From NCBI GenBank assembly GCA_903813345.2, contig CAIIXF020000011.1, forward strand, positions 20,445,754 to 20,505,753: DNA of 60,000 bases, in the 5' to 3' direction. A program made the position numbers and the translations under genes. This DNA comes from Owenia fusiformis (lineage: Eukaryota; Annelida; Polychaeta; Sabellida; Oweniidae). The notes beneath the pieces are model-generated. The model was given only the letters and a program-made list of their open reading frames with translations. It was not told the DNA's origin and ran no database searches. Shown here in pieces: positions 23,742 through 34,985 of this stretch; positions within the stretch are counted from its first letter, which is position 1; each line of letters begins with the position of its first letter.

Positions 23742-23868
23742 GAGTCTAGCTACAAGCTCCTGTGACACCCCCCCCCCCCCTCCCTCTACTAGACTACACA
23801 GGTATGAGAACTTCTCACACAGGGGGAGGTGTGTTGTGGGGGGGGTACAAAGGCTTGTAGCTAGACTA
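23742..23868. mobile_element. 127-bp foldback with 9-bp target duplication
   Basis: The termini gagtctagctacaagc and, as complement of the right end, tagtctagctacaagc form a 16-bp inverted repeat with one mismatch. CTTGAAAAA lies directly on both sides (23733-23741, 23869-23877), a 9-bp target duplication. The arms run into a C run on the left and a G run on the right, so the interior also folds. A 9-bp duplication is typical of Mutator-like transposases; assignment is tentative. Confidence 0.75.
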
Positions 23869-23889
23869 CTTGAAAAAAATGTCATTTTT

Positions 23890-24015
23890 GATTACTGAGA
23901 ATATAGTCTCCAACTATTTTGCGGATGGCGGTTGGATTCAGCTTTCGGCATCTGTAACGGTTGGTGTATGTAACAAATGGCAAGTGGTGACATATTGCAT
24001 GTTATTGCCTTGTGT
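23890..24015 (+). repeat. TGTAACAAATGGC family, copy 5
   Basis: The copy contains 'catctgtaacggttggtgta', 'gtaacaaatggcaagtggtg' and 'acatattgcatgttattgcc', matching the cores near 14060, 22070 and 22880. Confidence 0.55.
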
Positions 24016-24789
24016 TATAATCTTGGGTGGTATTTTCTATCCCTAGGAGTTACCATTTTTCTATTAATTTTAATGACTGCAATGTTATTTTATCCTAACG
24101 GTGATTGATGTAATAAAGGTTTACAGATTAAGAATGTCAGCTTTACATTGTACATTAATCAAATTGAAAATGAGGAGTTTGCGCCAATCAGTGCCAGAGC
24201 CAACTTGAAAGAAAAACAGGCAAATTAAGTCCAAATGGGGAAGAAAAAATATAAATTTATTATATTTTGATTGTCTCACCCACAATAGAGTCATCATGCC
24301 TGGCAACACTGGTCTACTAAAACGATAAAAAATGATAGTTATAACTCAATTAAATATCAATAAAAATATTTCTTGATTGGAAATCCTAAAGGAAAAGGTT
24401 AAAACAATTATTTATGACTCAAGAAATATCAGGTTTAGTGTTTGGAAATCAGTAAAACCTTATAGCAGGTTTATTGTCAGGAAACTAGGATATTGATCTC
24501 ATGTATTGACATCTGATGTCATGATATGTTCCTGCTCATTAATTTCAATTCTCAGATGACTGGTATAATTCTTGGACATTGTTCCCACGAATGAAATTTG
24601 ATTTCCATTGACCTGAACTTAAAACAATTTTATGTATAAATTCATTTATTTTGAAATCTTGCTCTAGAGTAGAACGCTTCTTTGCCTATAGTGGATCTGT
24701 TCAGTGATAACATCATAAATATTTATATGGTTTATGGGTCTTTTAAAGTCAATCATATAATATAAAACTATACAATAAAACATGTACAT

Positions 24790-24935
24790 GTACATCCAAA
24801 CGCCTCTCTAATCCAAACACCTCTCGATGTGAACTCTTTTTCTCAGTCCAAATTTTGTTACCTCTCATTGACTCACATATTAAGGAACCTTGTAATGTGA
24901 ACACCTGGCATTTGGATTAGACAGGAGTTACTCTG
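24790..24935. mobile_element. CAGTAAAACCTG-family miniature element, copy 2 (inverted)
   Basis: Read on the minus strand it shows 'gtaactcctgtctaatcc', 'caggtgttcacatt', 'gtgagtcaatgagaggtaac' and 'gagaggtgtttggattagag', the same order of motifs as at 31385-31556. The ends are worn and no target duplication is clear. Confidence 0.6.
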
Positions 24936-25003
24936 CCTCCATGTGGGTAGGAGCAAAATATTTCTTCACATTTTGTTGACTGATTGATATTGTTTCATTC
25001 TAG

Positions 25004-25052
25004 AATTTTGCTGAAGTTGTGAAGTGGCAGCAGACAATGGAGACATTCTCAG
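25004..25052 (+). CDS. Host gene, fourth visible exon (49-nt micro-exon)
   Basis: This 49-nt exon follows acceptor tttcattctag and ends at donor GTAACA. It is read in phase 0 as NFAEVVKWQQTMETFS, plus one base (G) completed by the last exon. The preceding exon also ends in phase 0, so the join is clean. A 34-bp minisatellite starts about 65 bp downstream of this donor, so the splice site sits next to repetitive DNA. Function is unknown. Confidence 0.74.
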
Positions 25053-25116
25053 GTAACATTATTATACCATTATATAGATATCTGGAAATTTGAACATCTC
25101 TATATAGTATGAACAC

Positions 25117-26929
25117 ATTTGTACTTTGAACACCTCTGTAAGTTGAACACATGTCTCAATTGAATACCTCTGTTAGTTGAACACTTGTGTCAATTGAAGT
25201 TGAATATATGTGTCAATTGAAAACCTCCTAAAGTTGAACATATGTGTCAATTGAATACCTCTGTAAGTTGAACACATGTGTCAGTTGAATACCTCTGTAA
25301 GTTGAACATATGTGTCAATTGAATACCTCTGTAAGTTGAACACATGTGTCAATTGAATACCTCTGTAATTTGAACACATGCTCAGTTGAATACCTCTGTA
25401 AGTTGAACATATGTGTCAGTTGAATACCTCTGTAACTTGAACACATATGTCAATTGAATACCTCTGTAAGTTGAACATATGTGTCAATTGAATACCTCTG
25501 TAAGTTGAATATATGTGTCAATTGAATACCTCTGTAAGTTGAACACATTTGTCAATTGAATACCTCTGTAAGTTGAACATATGTGTCAATTGAATACCTC
25601 TGTAAGTTGAACACATGTGTCAATTGAATACATAAGTAAGTTGAACACATATGTCAATTGAATACCTCTGTAAGTTGAACGTATGTGTCAATTAAATACC
25701 TCTCTAAGTTGAACATATGTGTCAGTTGGATACCTCTGTAATTTGAACATATGTGTCAATTGAATACCTCTGTAAGTTGAATATATGTGTCAATTGAATA
25801 CCTCTGTAAGTGGGAACATATGTGTCAATTGAATACCTCTTTAAGTTGAACACATGTGTCAATTGAATACCTCTGTAAGATAAACACATGTGTCAATTGA
25901 ATACCTCTGTAAGTTAAATATATGTGTCAATTGAATACCTCTGTAAGTTGAACACATGTGTCAATTGAATACCTAAGTAAGTTGAACACATATGTCAATT
26001 GAATACCTCTGTAAGTTGAACACATGAGTCAATTGAATACCTCTGTAAGTTGAACAAATGTGTCAATTGAATACCTCTGTAAGATTAACACATGTGTCAA
26101 TTGAATACCTCTAAGATTAACACATGTGTCAGTTGAATACCTCTGTCAGTTGAACACATGTGTCAATTGAATACCTCTGTAAGATAAACACATGTGTCAG
26201 TTGAATACCTCTGTAAGATAAACAAATGTGTCAATTGATTACCTCTGTAAGATTAACACATGTGTCAATTGAATACCTCTGTAAGATTAACACATGTGTC
26301 AGTTGAATACCTCTGTCAGTTGAACACATGTGTCAATTGAATACCTCTGTAAGATAAACACATGTGTCAATTGAATACCTCTTTAACCTCTTGAATCCCA
26401 GGCTCTAAAATTGGTTGAAACCAGAGAATTTTTCATTTTTTGCCACCTTTTGACATTTTACTACATACCTTTACAACTTTAGATGCTCAACTTAGTAAAA
26501 TTAGATGGCATAGATCATTTCTACATGTTTTAAAACAATTTTTTGTGTAAATTGGATGAAAATTGTTCAAATAAGAGCAATTTTTGTGAACAATTTTGTG
26601 ACGGATTTTCTCGTCCCTCTGGGTTTCAAGGTCATTTCTGAGGTGACGAGAAATCTTGTCATTCTGGGTAGTCAAGAGGTTAAGTTGAACATATGAGTCA
26701 ATTGAATTGTGTCAGTTGAATACCTCTGTAAGTTGAACACATGTGTCAATTGAATACCTCTGTAAGTTGAACACATTTGTCAATTGAATACCTCTGTAAG
26801 TTGAACATATGTGTCAATTGAATACCTCTGTAAGTTGAATATATGTGTCAATTGAATACCTCTGTAAGTTGAACACATATGTCAATTGAATACCTCTGTA
26901 AGTTGAACATATGTGTCAATTGAATACCA
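25117..26929. repeat. 34-bp minisatellite, about 45 units, interrupted by a piggyBac-like element
   Basis: Head-to-tail 34-bp units combine 'gttgaacacatgtgtcaatt' and 'gaatacctctgtaa'. Variants (acatatg, aagataaac, aagattaac) come in blocks, and some pairs or longer blocks recur. The array starts about 65 bp after the donor site of the 49-nt host exon and is split at 26397-26679. Its two half-motifs (ttgaacac, aatacctct) resemble the gaacacct motifs of the CAGTAAAACCTG miniature elements, one of which lies 180 bp upstream of the array, so the satellite may have grown from such an element. The copy number is my estimate from array length. Confidence 0.95.
26397..26679. mobile_element. piggyBac-like miniature element, copy 2, inside the minisatellite
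   Basis: TTAA flanks the element at 26393-26396 and 26680-26683. It aligns with copy 1 (7044-7278) and has about 48 bp extra near the right end (around 'tttcaaggtcatttctgagg'). The pre-insertion site can be read from the array itself: a unit variant 'acctctttaagttgaac' is present at 25836-25852. Removing the element and one TTAA restores exactly that unit. Confidence 0.85.
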
Positions 26930-27089
26930 CACTGTTATGTGACTTTAATTTCAACATCTCTTTAATATGAACACCTCTGTATGTAAAGTTGAACGCCTCT
27001 CTTAATTGAACACCTCTATTAGTTGAATACCTATATACTATGCTAATTAAACATTTCTGTCAGTTCAACACTTCTCCAATATAGACACC

Positions 27090-27989
27090 TCACATTTTAT
27101 TATCACAGCATATTATTAAATACATATACCGATTCACTGTATTTAGGGCCCACTATCTAATAAGCACCCATCTTACTTCACAAGTTCAACAAATATTTAA
27201 GAAAGACCAAGTATTAACTGGGTGCTAAATACAGAGAATATGGTCTGTTTATGGTGCCACCAAGAAATGGTTACATGTAAAATATTATTAGCCACTATTT
27301 TTAGACCAGCGGTTGAAGGTCAAGAAATTGAACTATTGGATGAACTTATTTTAACTCATGAAACAATCATATCTACCCCAAGGTCTATTATTTCAAGTGT
27401 CAGCACAATGGTGCAAGTAGACTTAGGCTGGGATGAAAAAACAAAGACAAAAACTTCAAATCCTGGAAACCCCCTGTTGATCCCTGGGCACACCCTTCAG
27501 TCAGTCAATGACATGTGAAATTTGATCAGACTTTTGTCAGAGTTCTATAATGTCAATAATTTTATCATGAGAAAAGTAAATTTACTTTGTTAATCACTAT
27601 ACCTGGATTCAATTTTGTTTTTTGTTTGTACACTCTGTCATCTTTGATAACAAACCACATCCTGTTATAGATAAAACAAACATTTTTCTACACGTTTTTT
27701 TTTATTGATTGCTTCCCCTACAATAATCGGATGCTGGTGGAGACAAATAAAATATTATCTTTTCAGAGTAAATTATGCACCAGGTTTTGTATACAATTTT
27801 ATAGGATCTACAGAGTGGCCCAAAAATATGACCACAGTTTGAAAAAATAGCTGACTCAAATTAAGTGGTTATTACAAGAAAACAAACAATTTAGTTTCTG
27901 ATAGAATTAAGGATACAAATTAAAATCAATTTTTTTTTTCAAATACAATGTCTTAGGAATATAGTAGCCTTGGCCTAGTTGGTATTGTT
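27090..27989. other. Intronic stretch with one open frame of unclear status
   Basis: A 98-codon open frame (27222-27518, plus strand) reads through segments such as EGQEIELLDELILTHE and VQVDLGWDEKTKTK. It has no recognisable domain, no splice context and is no longer than chance frames elsewhere in the window. I do not call it a gene. Confidence 0.3.
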
Positions 27990-28790
27990 ATCCCAACGAA
28001 CGAAGTTCGGTAGGGATATAGTGAAGCCCTCCGTCCGACTGTCCGTCCGTCAGTCCGTCAGTCCGTCAGTCCGTCAGTCAGTCAGTCAGTCAGTCCGTCC
28101 GTCCGTCTGTCCGGAAGATAACTCAAATACTAGTCGACGGATTTTCTTCATATTTAGTGGAAAGATGTATATTGGTGAATAGTTTTACGCAAAAAAAACT
28201 TTTTTCAAGATGGCTGCCGCTTTAAAAATGACGGGACTTTTTCGCAAAAATCATAAATTTTTCATTCTAAACCAAAGTAATTAATATTATTGTTTGAAAT
28301 TTTGGTAGTATATTCACAACATTTATCTGTTTCACATATATTCATTTTTCATCCTGACACCCAGGGGCCGTGTATGGGGGAACAGGAAAACAGAAATTTT
28401 CGCTAATTTTTAGATCTTTCTGAAGTATAGCTTTATTATACTCAAATGAAAGGCAATTAAGAGTAGATTGCAAATATTGTATCTTTTTTCTGATTCGAGC
28501 CTCGTAAAATTCAAAATGGCCGTCTTATGTACGATTTCGCTATAATTTTTCGATCCCTTCAAAGTATGGCTATATTATACTCAAATTGAAGGAATTTTGG
28601 AGTAGATCACAATTATGGTATTATTTTTCAGATTTGTACCTCAGAAAATTCCAAATGGCTGCTTTGCAGGAATTCGCAATTCTAAAATCTAATTTTTTCG
28701 ATTTTAACCAAAGTAATGAGTATAATTGATTGGAATTCGGTAATTGATATTTTGTTCGTTGGGATTTGCTACTCCGCGGAGTTGCCGTTA
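27990..28790. mobile_element. Inverted-repeat element with (GTCCGTCA)n microsatellite
   Basis: The left part (atcccaacgaac, 27990-28001) is complementary to gttcgttgggat (28754-28765). After the left end comes a run of gtccgtcagtccgt-type repeats (about 28033-28112), then 'actagtcgacggattttctt'. The interior holds three loosely similar blocks with 'caaaatggccg' and 'ctataatttttcgatccctt'. The right end continues 'tactccgcggagttgccgtt', resembling 8366-8405. The class is unknown. Confidence 0.65.
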
Positions 28791-31382
28791 TCTAGTTTTT
28801 ACTTATCTGATCTTGAATTATTTGAAACAAGATAAGTAAAAGAGAGCGACTTGTGCAAGGCAAGGAATATAGCTGAAACTGTGGGTATGACGGTTATGCT
28901 GCAAAATACATAATACTTTTCACTTCCAACATGATAAATGCTTCTTTTACTCCCAGTCAAGTAATGAGAATTTTGCATGTTACTACATCATGTATTTCTA
29001 AATAGTTTTTGACATTTTTCCTCTCTTTTGTCCACCTTACTTTGAAATAGTCTTACCATGATACGTAATGATACAAAGGATTGGTTTTGACTTGTTTTCA
29101 AGATGAATCCATTTACACATTTTCACAGTAATTTTCTACTGAAGTGAATTGATTACGTGAATGTGTACAAATATTAAAATCTTTGTGTATATTCATAGAA
29201 AAAGTAATCAATCTTTCCAGTCAATTTACAACTTTCATCTTGTGAACATTTATTACAGTGCACTTTGTCATAAATCATGTGCTTTAATCCAAATACATGA
29301 ATTAGACATGTAATTATAGATATACCCTTTGTAACTTACACTCTTTAATTTAAGAGATAATTATTTGATCTTAACTTATTTTTCATTAGAACATAAAGTC
29401 AGGAAATGAAGATATTTTCTTCTTTATTAGCTAACATGTATTTCATATTCAATTAAAATTTCATGAAATCAACATTTAAATTTAAAGATCAAGTAGAACT
29501 GGATCTCATGGCTCCAACTCAATATTTTTAATCTCCAAGTATTTGATTTTATAGAGCTTGTCAACAAAATTCATTAGTTGCAATCAGAGGGGAGTGAAAC
29601 TGGCTAACTGAGCTATATACAGGGTAGCTAATAATGCATCATATCACAATGAAATATCAAAAGGTTTTTAATAGGAAATCATCCGTTGCAGTCAGAGGGG
29701 CTAATTGAGTTATAAACTGTACAGGGTAGCTATAGTTATGAAATATCAGAAAAACAATAAGAAATAGGTCTATGTAGTAATACCTCGAAGAAAACTTGAA
29801 TGACAATGATCAAAAACCAAACCCAGATTTCATCGCACTTAATTAATAATCAAAAGATGTATGTATTTTTTTAAGTTATATCTCTTTTGAGTTTTTATGA
29901 TTTCTATATTTGGGTACCAGATTAATGTAACCTACCTCGTTATTTTACTTGGAAATTGCACAAATCCGGTCTATTTTTATTGTAAAAGTAATAATTGTTT
30001 ACAATAAATCAAAAAGGCATTGTGGATATTGTTGGTTTCCTTTGATCTCAACAAGGAAGGATGCTACAGCTTATGTGCAATAGCAAGCTATAGAATAACT
30101 ACAGATTATTTTAGTCTTAATAACAGGTATTTTCCCCATATTTTAGATTACAATAATGTGGCATTGGAAATTGTTTGAACAGAAAAAGCAAATCTGTATT
30201 TATGAGGTATCATGGTCAAGCTTATACAGTTGTAATTCTTTCAAATCTTATAAAATATTGATATGTGATGAAAATCTAATTAGACACATGAGGGGGAAAT
30301 GGTAAGTGCACATATGAGTTAATTGAATTGCAATTCCTAAATATTTCTTAAAGTCCTGTAATGTTGTGTATGTTTGTCACACGCACGCTGATTTGATTGT
30401 CTCAATGAATTATTCATATCAAATATTCCTGTGTTTGAGATGATTGACATTTTGATACTCATCTTTCTGTCTTTCAAATATTGGTTGCTCATCCCGGAAT
30501 GAGAAAAAAGACAAGTTTCCATGATATACCAAAGATGAGGTTCCACAAATTGTTCCCATAATTGATGTACCATGTAAAGGTACCTTTGATTGTTGTTTTG
30601 GCTGACATGAAAATATCTGATTTACAATGTTCAAATTGATGCCCTTAAGCTTCAGACAGTAGTAAGAGTACCTGACAGCAATGGCGTGCTAAACACAAGA
30701 TCATGAAGTACGATGATGTAAATTTGCCACGACAGTTATGAATTCCCTAATGAATTTATTAGATCATAAATCACTTGTTGAGATGACCAAATTACATTAA
30801 ACTCTGTTTCACAATAGAATCAATTAAGGATAAACAAATTACGAGAGAAAGTTTTGAATTATTCACGAAGGTTTATAGTGTTAATCAAGTGTGATCATTT
30901 GGACTTTTTCCCGAATAGTGATATATTGTATATTTCATATCTCTTCATTTATTTCTTGGCAAGTATCTTAATAGGTTTAAAAAGAGCAGCTGGCCTGTGT
31001 TTTGGAAATATTGTGAATTATGATTTGTTGAAATTAAGTAATTTATTTTGCTGATCACTGGATTTCGTTGGACATAATATTGATAGCCCCAAAAACACTA
31101 TATAGTTTGGATATGCAGCTTTTTAGAGTTTGAATGTTATTAATGTGACAGATCCCAGATTTAAAAATTGAACTGAAAAAAGTGTTCACGTTAAAGAGTG
31201 AAATTAAGAGATGTACAGATTAGAGAGGTGTTTGGATGTATAGGTTACACCTTTGCATTTTTGTTTCTCCACTCTTAATTGTTACATATTTCTTAAACTA
31301 AGGTCTAGCTTGTACCATTCATTTCTTAAGCAACATTGTCTATGATATATGATATTGTTCATTTTGTAAGATAGATTAGAAG
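28791..31382. other. Intronic stretch, mostly unique
   Basis: The only repeat I see is a diverged direct duplication of roughly 110 bp (about 29575-29635 and 29680-29745, both with 'cagaggggctaa'-like and 'acagggtagcta' segments). Near 31165-31250 are gtgttcac/gaggtgttt motifs of the CAGTAAAACCTG family. No exon-like segment is recognised. Confidence 0.4.
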
Positions 31383-31384
31383 TA

Positions 31385-31556
31385 CAATAAAACCTGTCTA
31401 ATTGGAACACCAGTTGGACCAGCAGATAAGCGGATGTTCACAATTTTAGGTTTCTTAATGTATGAGTCAATGGGAAATAACAAAATTGGGACCGAAAAAG
31501 TGTTCACATTGAGAGGTGTTTAGATTAAGAGGAGTTCTTATGCACAGGTTTTACTG
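31385..31556. mobile_element. CAGTAAAACCTG-family miniature element, copy 3
   Basis: The 172-bp element is flanked by TA (31383-31384, 31557-31558) with ends caataaaacctgtctaat and, as complement, cagtaaaacctgtgcataag. The interior carries 'gtgttcacattgagaggtgt' and 'tatgagtcaatgggaaataa'. It sits 130 bp upstream of the last host exon. Confidence 0.8.
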
Positions 31557-31686
31557 TAATTCAATATTAAAGAAACCATGTAACCGGTCTGTTTGACATG
31601 TAGATATTCCTAATTTCAGGTTTCTTAGGGATTTACAACTAATAATGGAAAATTGAAATAAACATAAATGTTGATTGAATTTTCAG

Positions 31687-31751
31687 ATTCACCGACTCCA
31701 ACACCAACAGTCCAGCTACAATTCCCACAATCAACACTTTTCAAAATGTGA
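31687..31751 (+). CDS. Host gene, terminal coding exon with stop codon
   Basis: After acceptor gaattttcag, the first two bases complete G|AT (Asp). The frame then reads SPTPTPTVQLQFPQSTLFKM and ends in TGA at 31749-31751. The tail is rich in proline and threonine and looks like a disordered C-terminus. The five visible exons add up to 363 nt, that is 120 residues plus the stop, with every phase matching. The last 12 codons lie in a 115-bp tandem duplication that runs on into the presumed 3' UTR. I could not choose a poly(A) signal with confidence. Confidence 0.72.
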
Positions 31752-32017
31752 CGAGGGCTTTTGAAATGTGACATGAAACAATCAATCAAGATGTAACAAG
31801 AGCTTTCAATACATGACATTAAACAATCGGCTACAATTCCCACAATCAACCCTTTTCAAAATGTGACGAGGGGTTTTGAAATGTGACATGAAACAATTAA
31901 TCAAGATGTGACAAGAGCTTTCAAAACATGTCATTAAGCAATCAAGCGAAGTATGATTTTAGCCATGAGGCTTGACACTAAACAGTCAAGAGAAATGTGA
32001 CAAAAGCCTTCAAAATG
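31715..32017 (+). repeat. 115-bp tandem duplication spanning the host stop codon
   Basis: Unit 1 (31715-31829) starts inside the last exon and includes the stop. Unit 2 (31830-31944) repeats it with a few changes. A partial third unit (about 31974-32017) is more diverged. The second unit still spells the last residues of the protein (LQFPQSTLFKM and stop), with ACA changed to ACC, but it has no splice acceptor and lies after the real stop, so it should be 3' UTR. Confidence 0.8.
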
Positions 32018-33112
32018 AAAATTAACTCTATATACTAATATAACTATGATATATCTTGTACCTCGTCATTATTCAGCTGGCGGTAACTTAGAGCTTACTG
32101 ACCCATCAGACAGGAAGCCAAAGCAACCGTATCTAATTGAGAATCCATATAAACTGTAACAGTCTACATGATTTATCCTAGGGCAGAGTGAGTGGGCATA
32201 ATATCCTCTACAACATTTTCTGAAAATTAAAAGCAATGAACACACTGGGATCCTACCTTCATTGTCTAGGAGATATACTCTTTTGTGCTCACAATTTCAC
32301 TTTTCCTCTGCTCCGGTGTCACTTACCAATTTGATTTTCAATTCATTTGCCAAATCAATAATATTTGACAAGCTGTAGCATTATCCAACAAAACAAAAAT
32401 GGTGGAACTTGTGTGGGCTAAATTCCACTGATGTAGTAAATGGACTGTTTTTAGCTGAAATGGACTGTTTTAGTACCCTTGAGAAAACATAGAAAAATAT
32501 TAAGTGAGCTTTTAACCATATTTAATATTCCTTCTTCAGTTTGTGAACCAACCAAATTGCAGTATTGTCAATATCATTACATCGATGCATAATAAATATA
32601 TAAAATACATGAGTATGTTTATGTTTTCTGAATTACATATCAGTAGGCCACATGTTAAATGCCACATGTAGAAAGGAAGCTGAATGATCTCCAATAAATC
32701 AGAATGTTGGTACAAATACCTATATGCATTTTCATATTGCATGCCTTTCTTTTGAAAGAAATGCAATACTGTACTCACTTGCGGATCCAGATGCTAACAA
32801 GGGGGGGTCCAAATTTCAAAGCTGAAAAGTAATGCCAAAAAAGGCGCACTAATTTTGGCCCCAAATTTTTCTTTCTCGGCCCACCCAAGGGAGGGTGCTG
32901 GACCGCCAGTGGTATTGTAGACAAGTGAAGATGCATCAGGTGTCGTGTTTGTACTCATTGTATTAAATAACATTTCAACTAAACCAATATTGTGAAATGG
33001 ATTTCTCATGTCATCCAAATATTTACCTTGGGGTTAGACTTCTTATATTCTCGGTTTAGCCATCTTTGAAGTTTGGAATTTCAAAAGAATGGAAGAAATG
33101 TAATATGGATAG
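32018..33112. other. Intergenic stretch after the host gene
   Basis: No gene is seen. Around 32780-32910 a GC-richer patch (gcggatccag, then a G run, then cggcccacccaagg) looks like a dispersed repeat, but its ends cannot be placed. Candidate AATAAA hexamers occur near 32590 and 32692. Confidence 0.35.
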
Positions 33113-33306
33113 CAGTGATCTCCCCAGGATTTTTTTCTCATGTTGGTGCAAAATTCTCATTTTCACAATTCAGACAAAAATTGTTCAAAATAATGCCAAT
33201 TTTTCATTCAAGTGAGTGCAAATGGATTTTCAGGTGGGTGCAAGCCTATTTTTAAAATCTCAGGTGGGTGCTGAGCCCATTTGCTTTAATGGTGGGGAGA
33301 TCACTG
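33113..33306. mobile_element. 194-bp miniature element with 14-bp perfect terminal repeats
   Basis: The ends are cagtgatctcccca and its exact complement tggggagatcactg. The interior has 'tgggtgcaag' and 'tgggtgctga' motifs. CAGTG-type ends recall hAT elements, but I do not see an 8-bp target duplication. Confidence 0.65.
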
Positions 33307-34483
33307 GGTAGTGATCAAAACTTGGCACTGTCTAATGGTATCTCTTTTGGCACTTATCTAGATATTAGTGAGTTGCATACATATCCTACTTAAGGTAGGT
33401 AGTCCACATGATGTAGGGCATTTTTATGGTAAGATTACCGATTACCAATATTTAATGAGAGGTAACATTTGTCAAAATATATAGATTCGTTCTACGTGGA
33501 TAATAACATTTTAGTATAGATATTTATTGAAAACCCATTATTACATAATTCCAATCAAGTATTTTGTTGAAATTATCAATGATTTTTTTTTCAATTTCTT
33601 TTGAAAGTGTGATCGATTACTTCAACAGAGACTCCAGAGCACAAGTGTTTTTAAAATAATCGACAGTATTGCCAGTCTGGGTCAGAAACATATTTAATTT
33701 TTATACCAGTCTGGGGTAAGAAACATTTTAGAATTTTGATACATATGTATGTTAAGTGATGATAAGTGTAATGATAAAATGTGTGTGATATCTAGACGGT
33801 TCTATGAGAAATACCATAAGGGATGCCATAGGAGTGCCACTGACTGGCTTGCCATAAGGGGTGCCATAAATGATTATGTGTCACTTGCCGGAAGGGTCGC
33901 CACAAAAGAGTGCCAGGTGTTAGCCACTGCCATACAATGAAGACTCCATATAATAATAGGAAAAGTATTTAAATAAGTATAAGGGTTCTATTGTGGCTAC
34001 CTTACGTAAAACAATCCATTAATAAGTAATCGACAAACCCTTGTGCCCCCCCCCCATTTCACACCTCCTCACAAGGTATTGTGCGCAGAGGGCAGCACCT
34101 GTACTAGGCAGTGATTGCAAGACTGTGTTGTGTTTGTGAAGTAAATATGGAAGGGGAAGTTCACCCCTGGTTTTAACTCGCAAAATGTCATTTGAGACAG
34201 TGCTTTCAAAGAAAAGCTTACATTTGTAACGAAATTCCTATCTTGATAATGTGTCTTATCAAAAAGCTAGCAACAGCTACATAATCAATAGAAGAGTTAG
34301 GTTTTGTTATCTTGGACCACGCTGCCTTCCCTCCTGATCGTGTCAGTTTAGGACCATGGACCTCAATCCTCCAAACCTGTTACTTTTGCCATATCCTGTC
34401 TTAACATGTTCATGTATACGTACATTGAATTTATTTCCAATCCAGAAGTACACTATTATATAGTCTGGATGTAGAGCCAGTAG
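33307..34483. other. Intergenic stretch without recognised features
   Basis: A short frame at 33749-33940 contains three degenerate 'gccataagggatgcca' repeats and no domain. A C run lies at about 34045. Nothing else is supported. Confidence 0.35.
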
Positions 34484-34985
34484 AGGTGGAAATGCTTATT
34501 ATATGAACTTTTTTTGCATTTTCTGTTTAAACATGATATCCATATTCAGAAACTGTCGGATGACCATCAGGCATCCTTGAGGAATTTTTTTGGTGGCCAT
34601 TTTGAATTTTCACACGTTTTATGTATTTTAGCCAGCATATTAGAACAGAAAACTAGCATACACATAAACATATCTTGCTGTTTTTTCTATAATAGAGTTT
34701 TAATATGATGTATACCAATATGTTAGGTTCCAGAAATGTTTCTTGACAAAAATAAAAAAAAATTCAAGATGGCCGCCAACCTTACAATTTATGAAATGTC
34801 TCATTCTGTGATAATATCAAATGGATATTAGTGTTTGCTACAAAATTATCAATAAATAATACTAAATACATCTGATTATGATCTCTTTCTCACATATAAA
34901 ATATCTGAAATGAGTAAAAAGTAACCTACATAATAATAATGATGTTCCACAAGGGTAATTTCTTGATGCTATATATATCTTGAAT

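Noticed and set aside
25117-26929. CRISPR-like look of regularly spaced repeats
   Set aside because: Units are head-to-tail with no unique spacers, and the window is plainly eukaryotic. It is a minisatellite.
27222-27518. 98-codon open frame as a possible gene or exon
   Set aside because: No domain, splice site or composition signal; several chance frames of equal length exist in the window.
33749-33940. 63-codon frame with repeated gccataaggg
   Set aside because: The apparent regularity is a small DNA repeat; no protein feature is visible.
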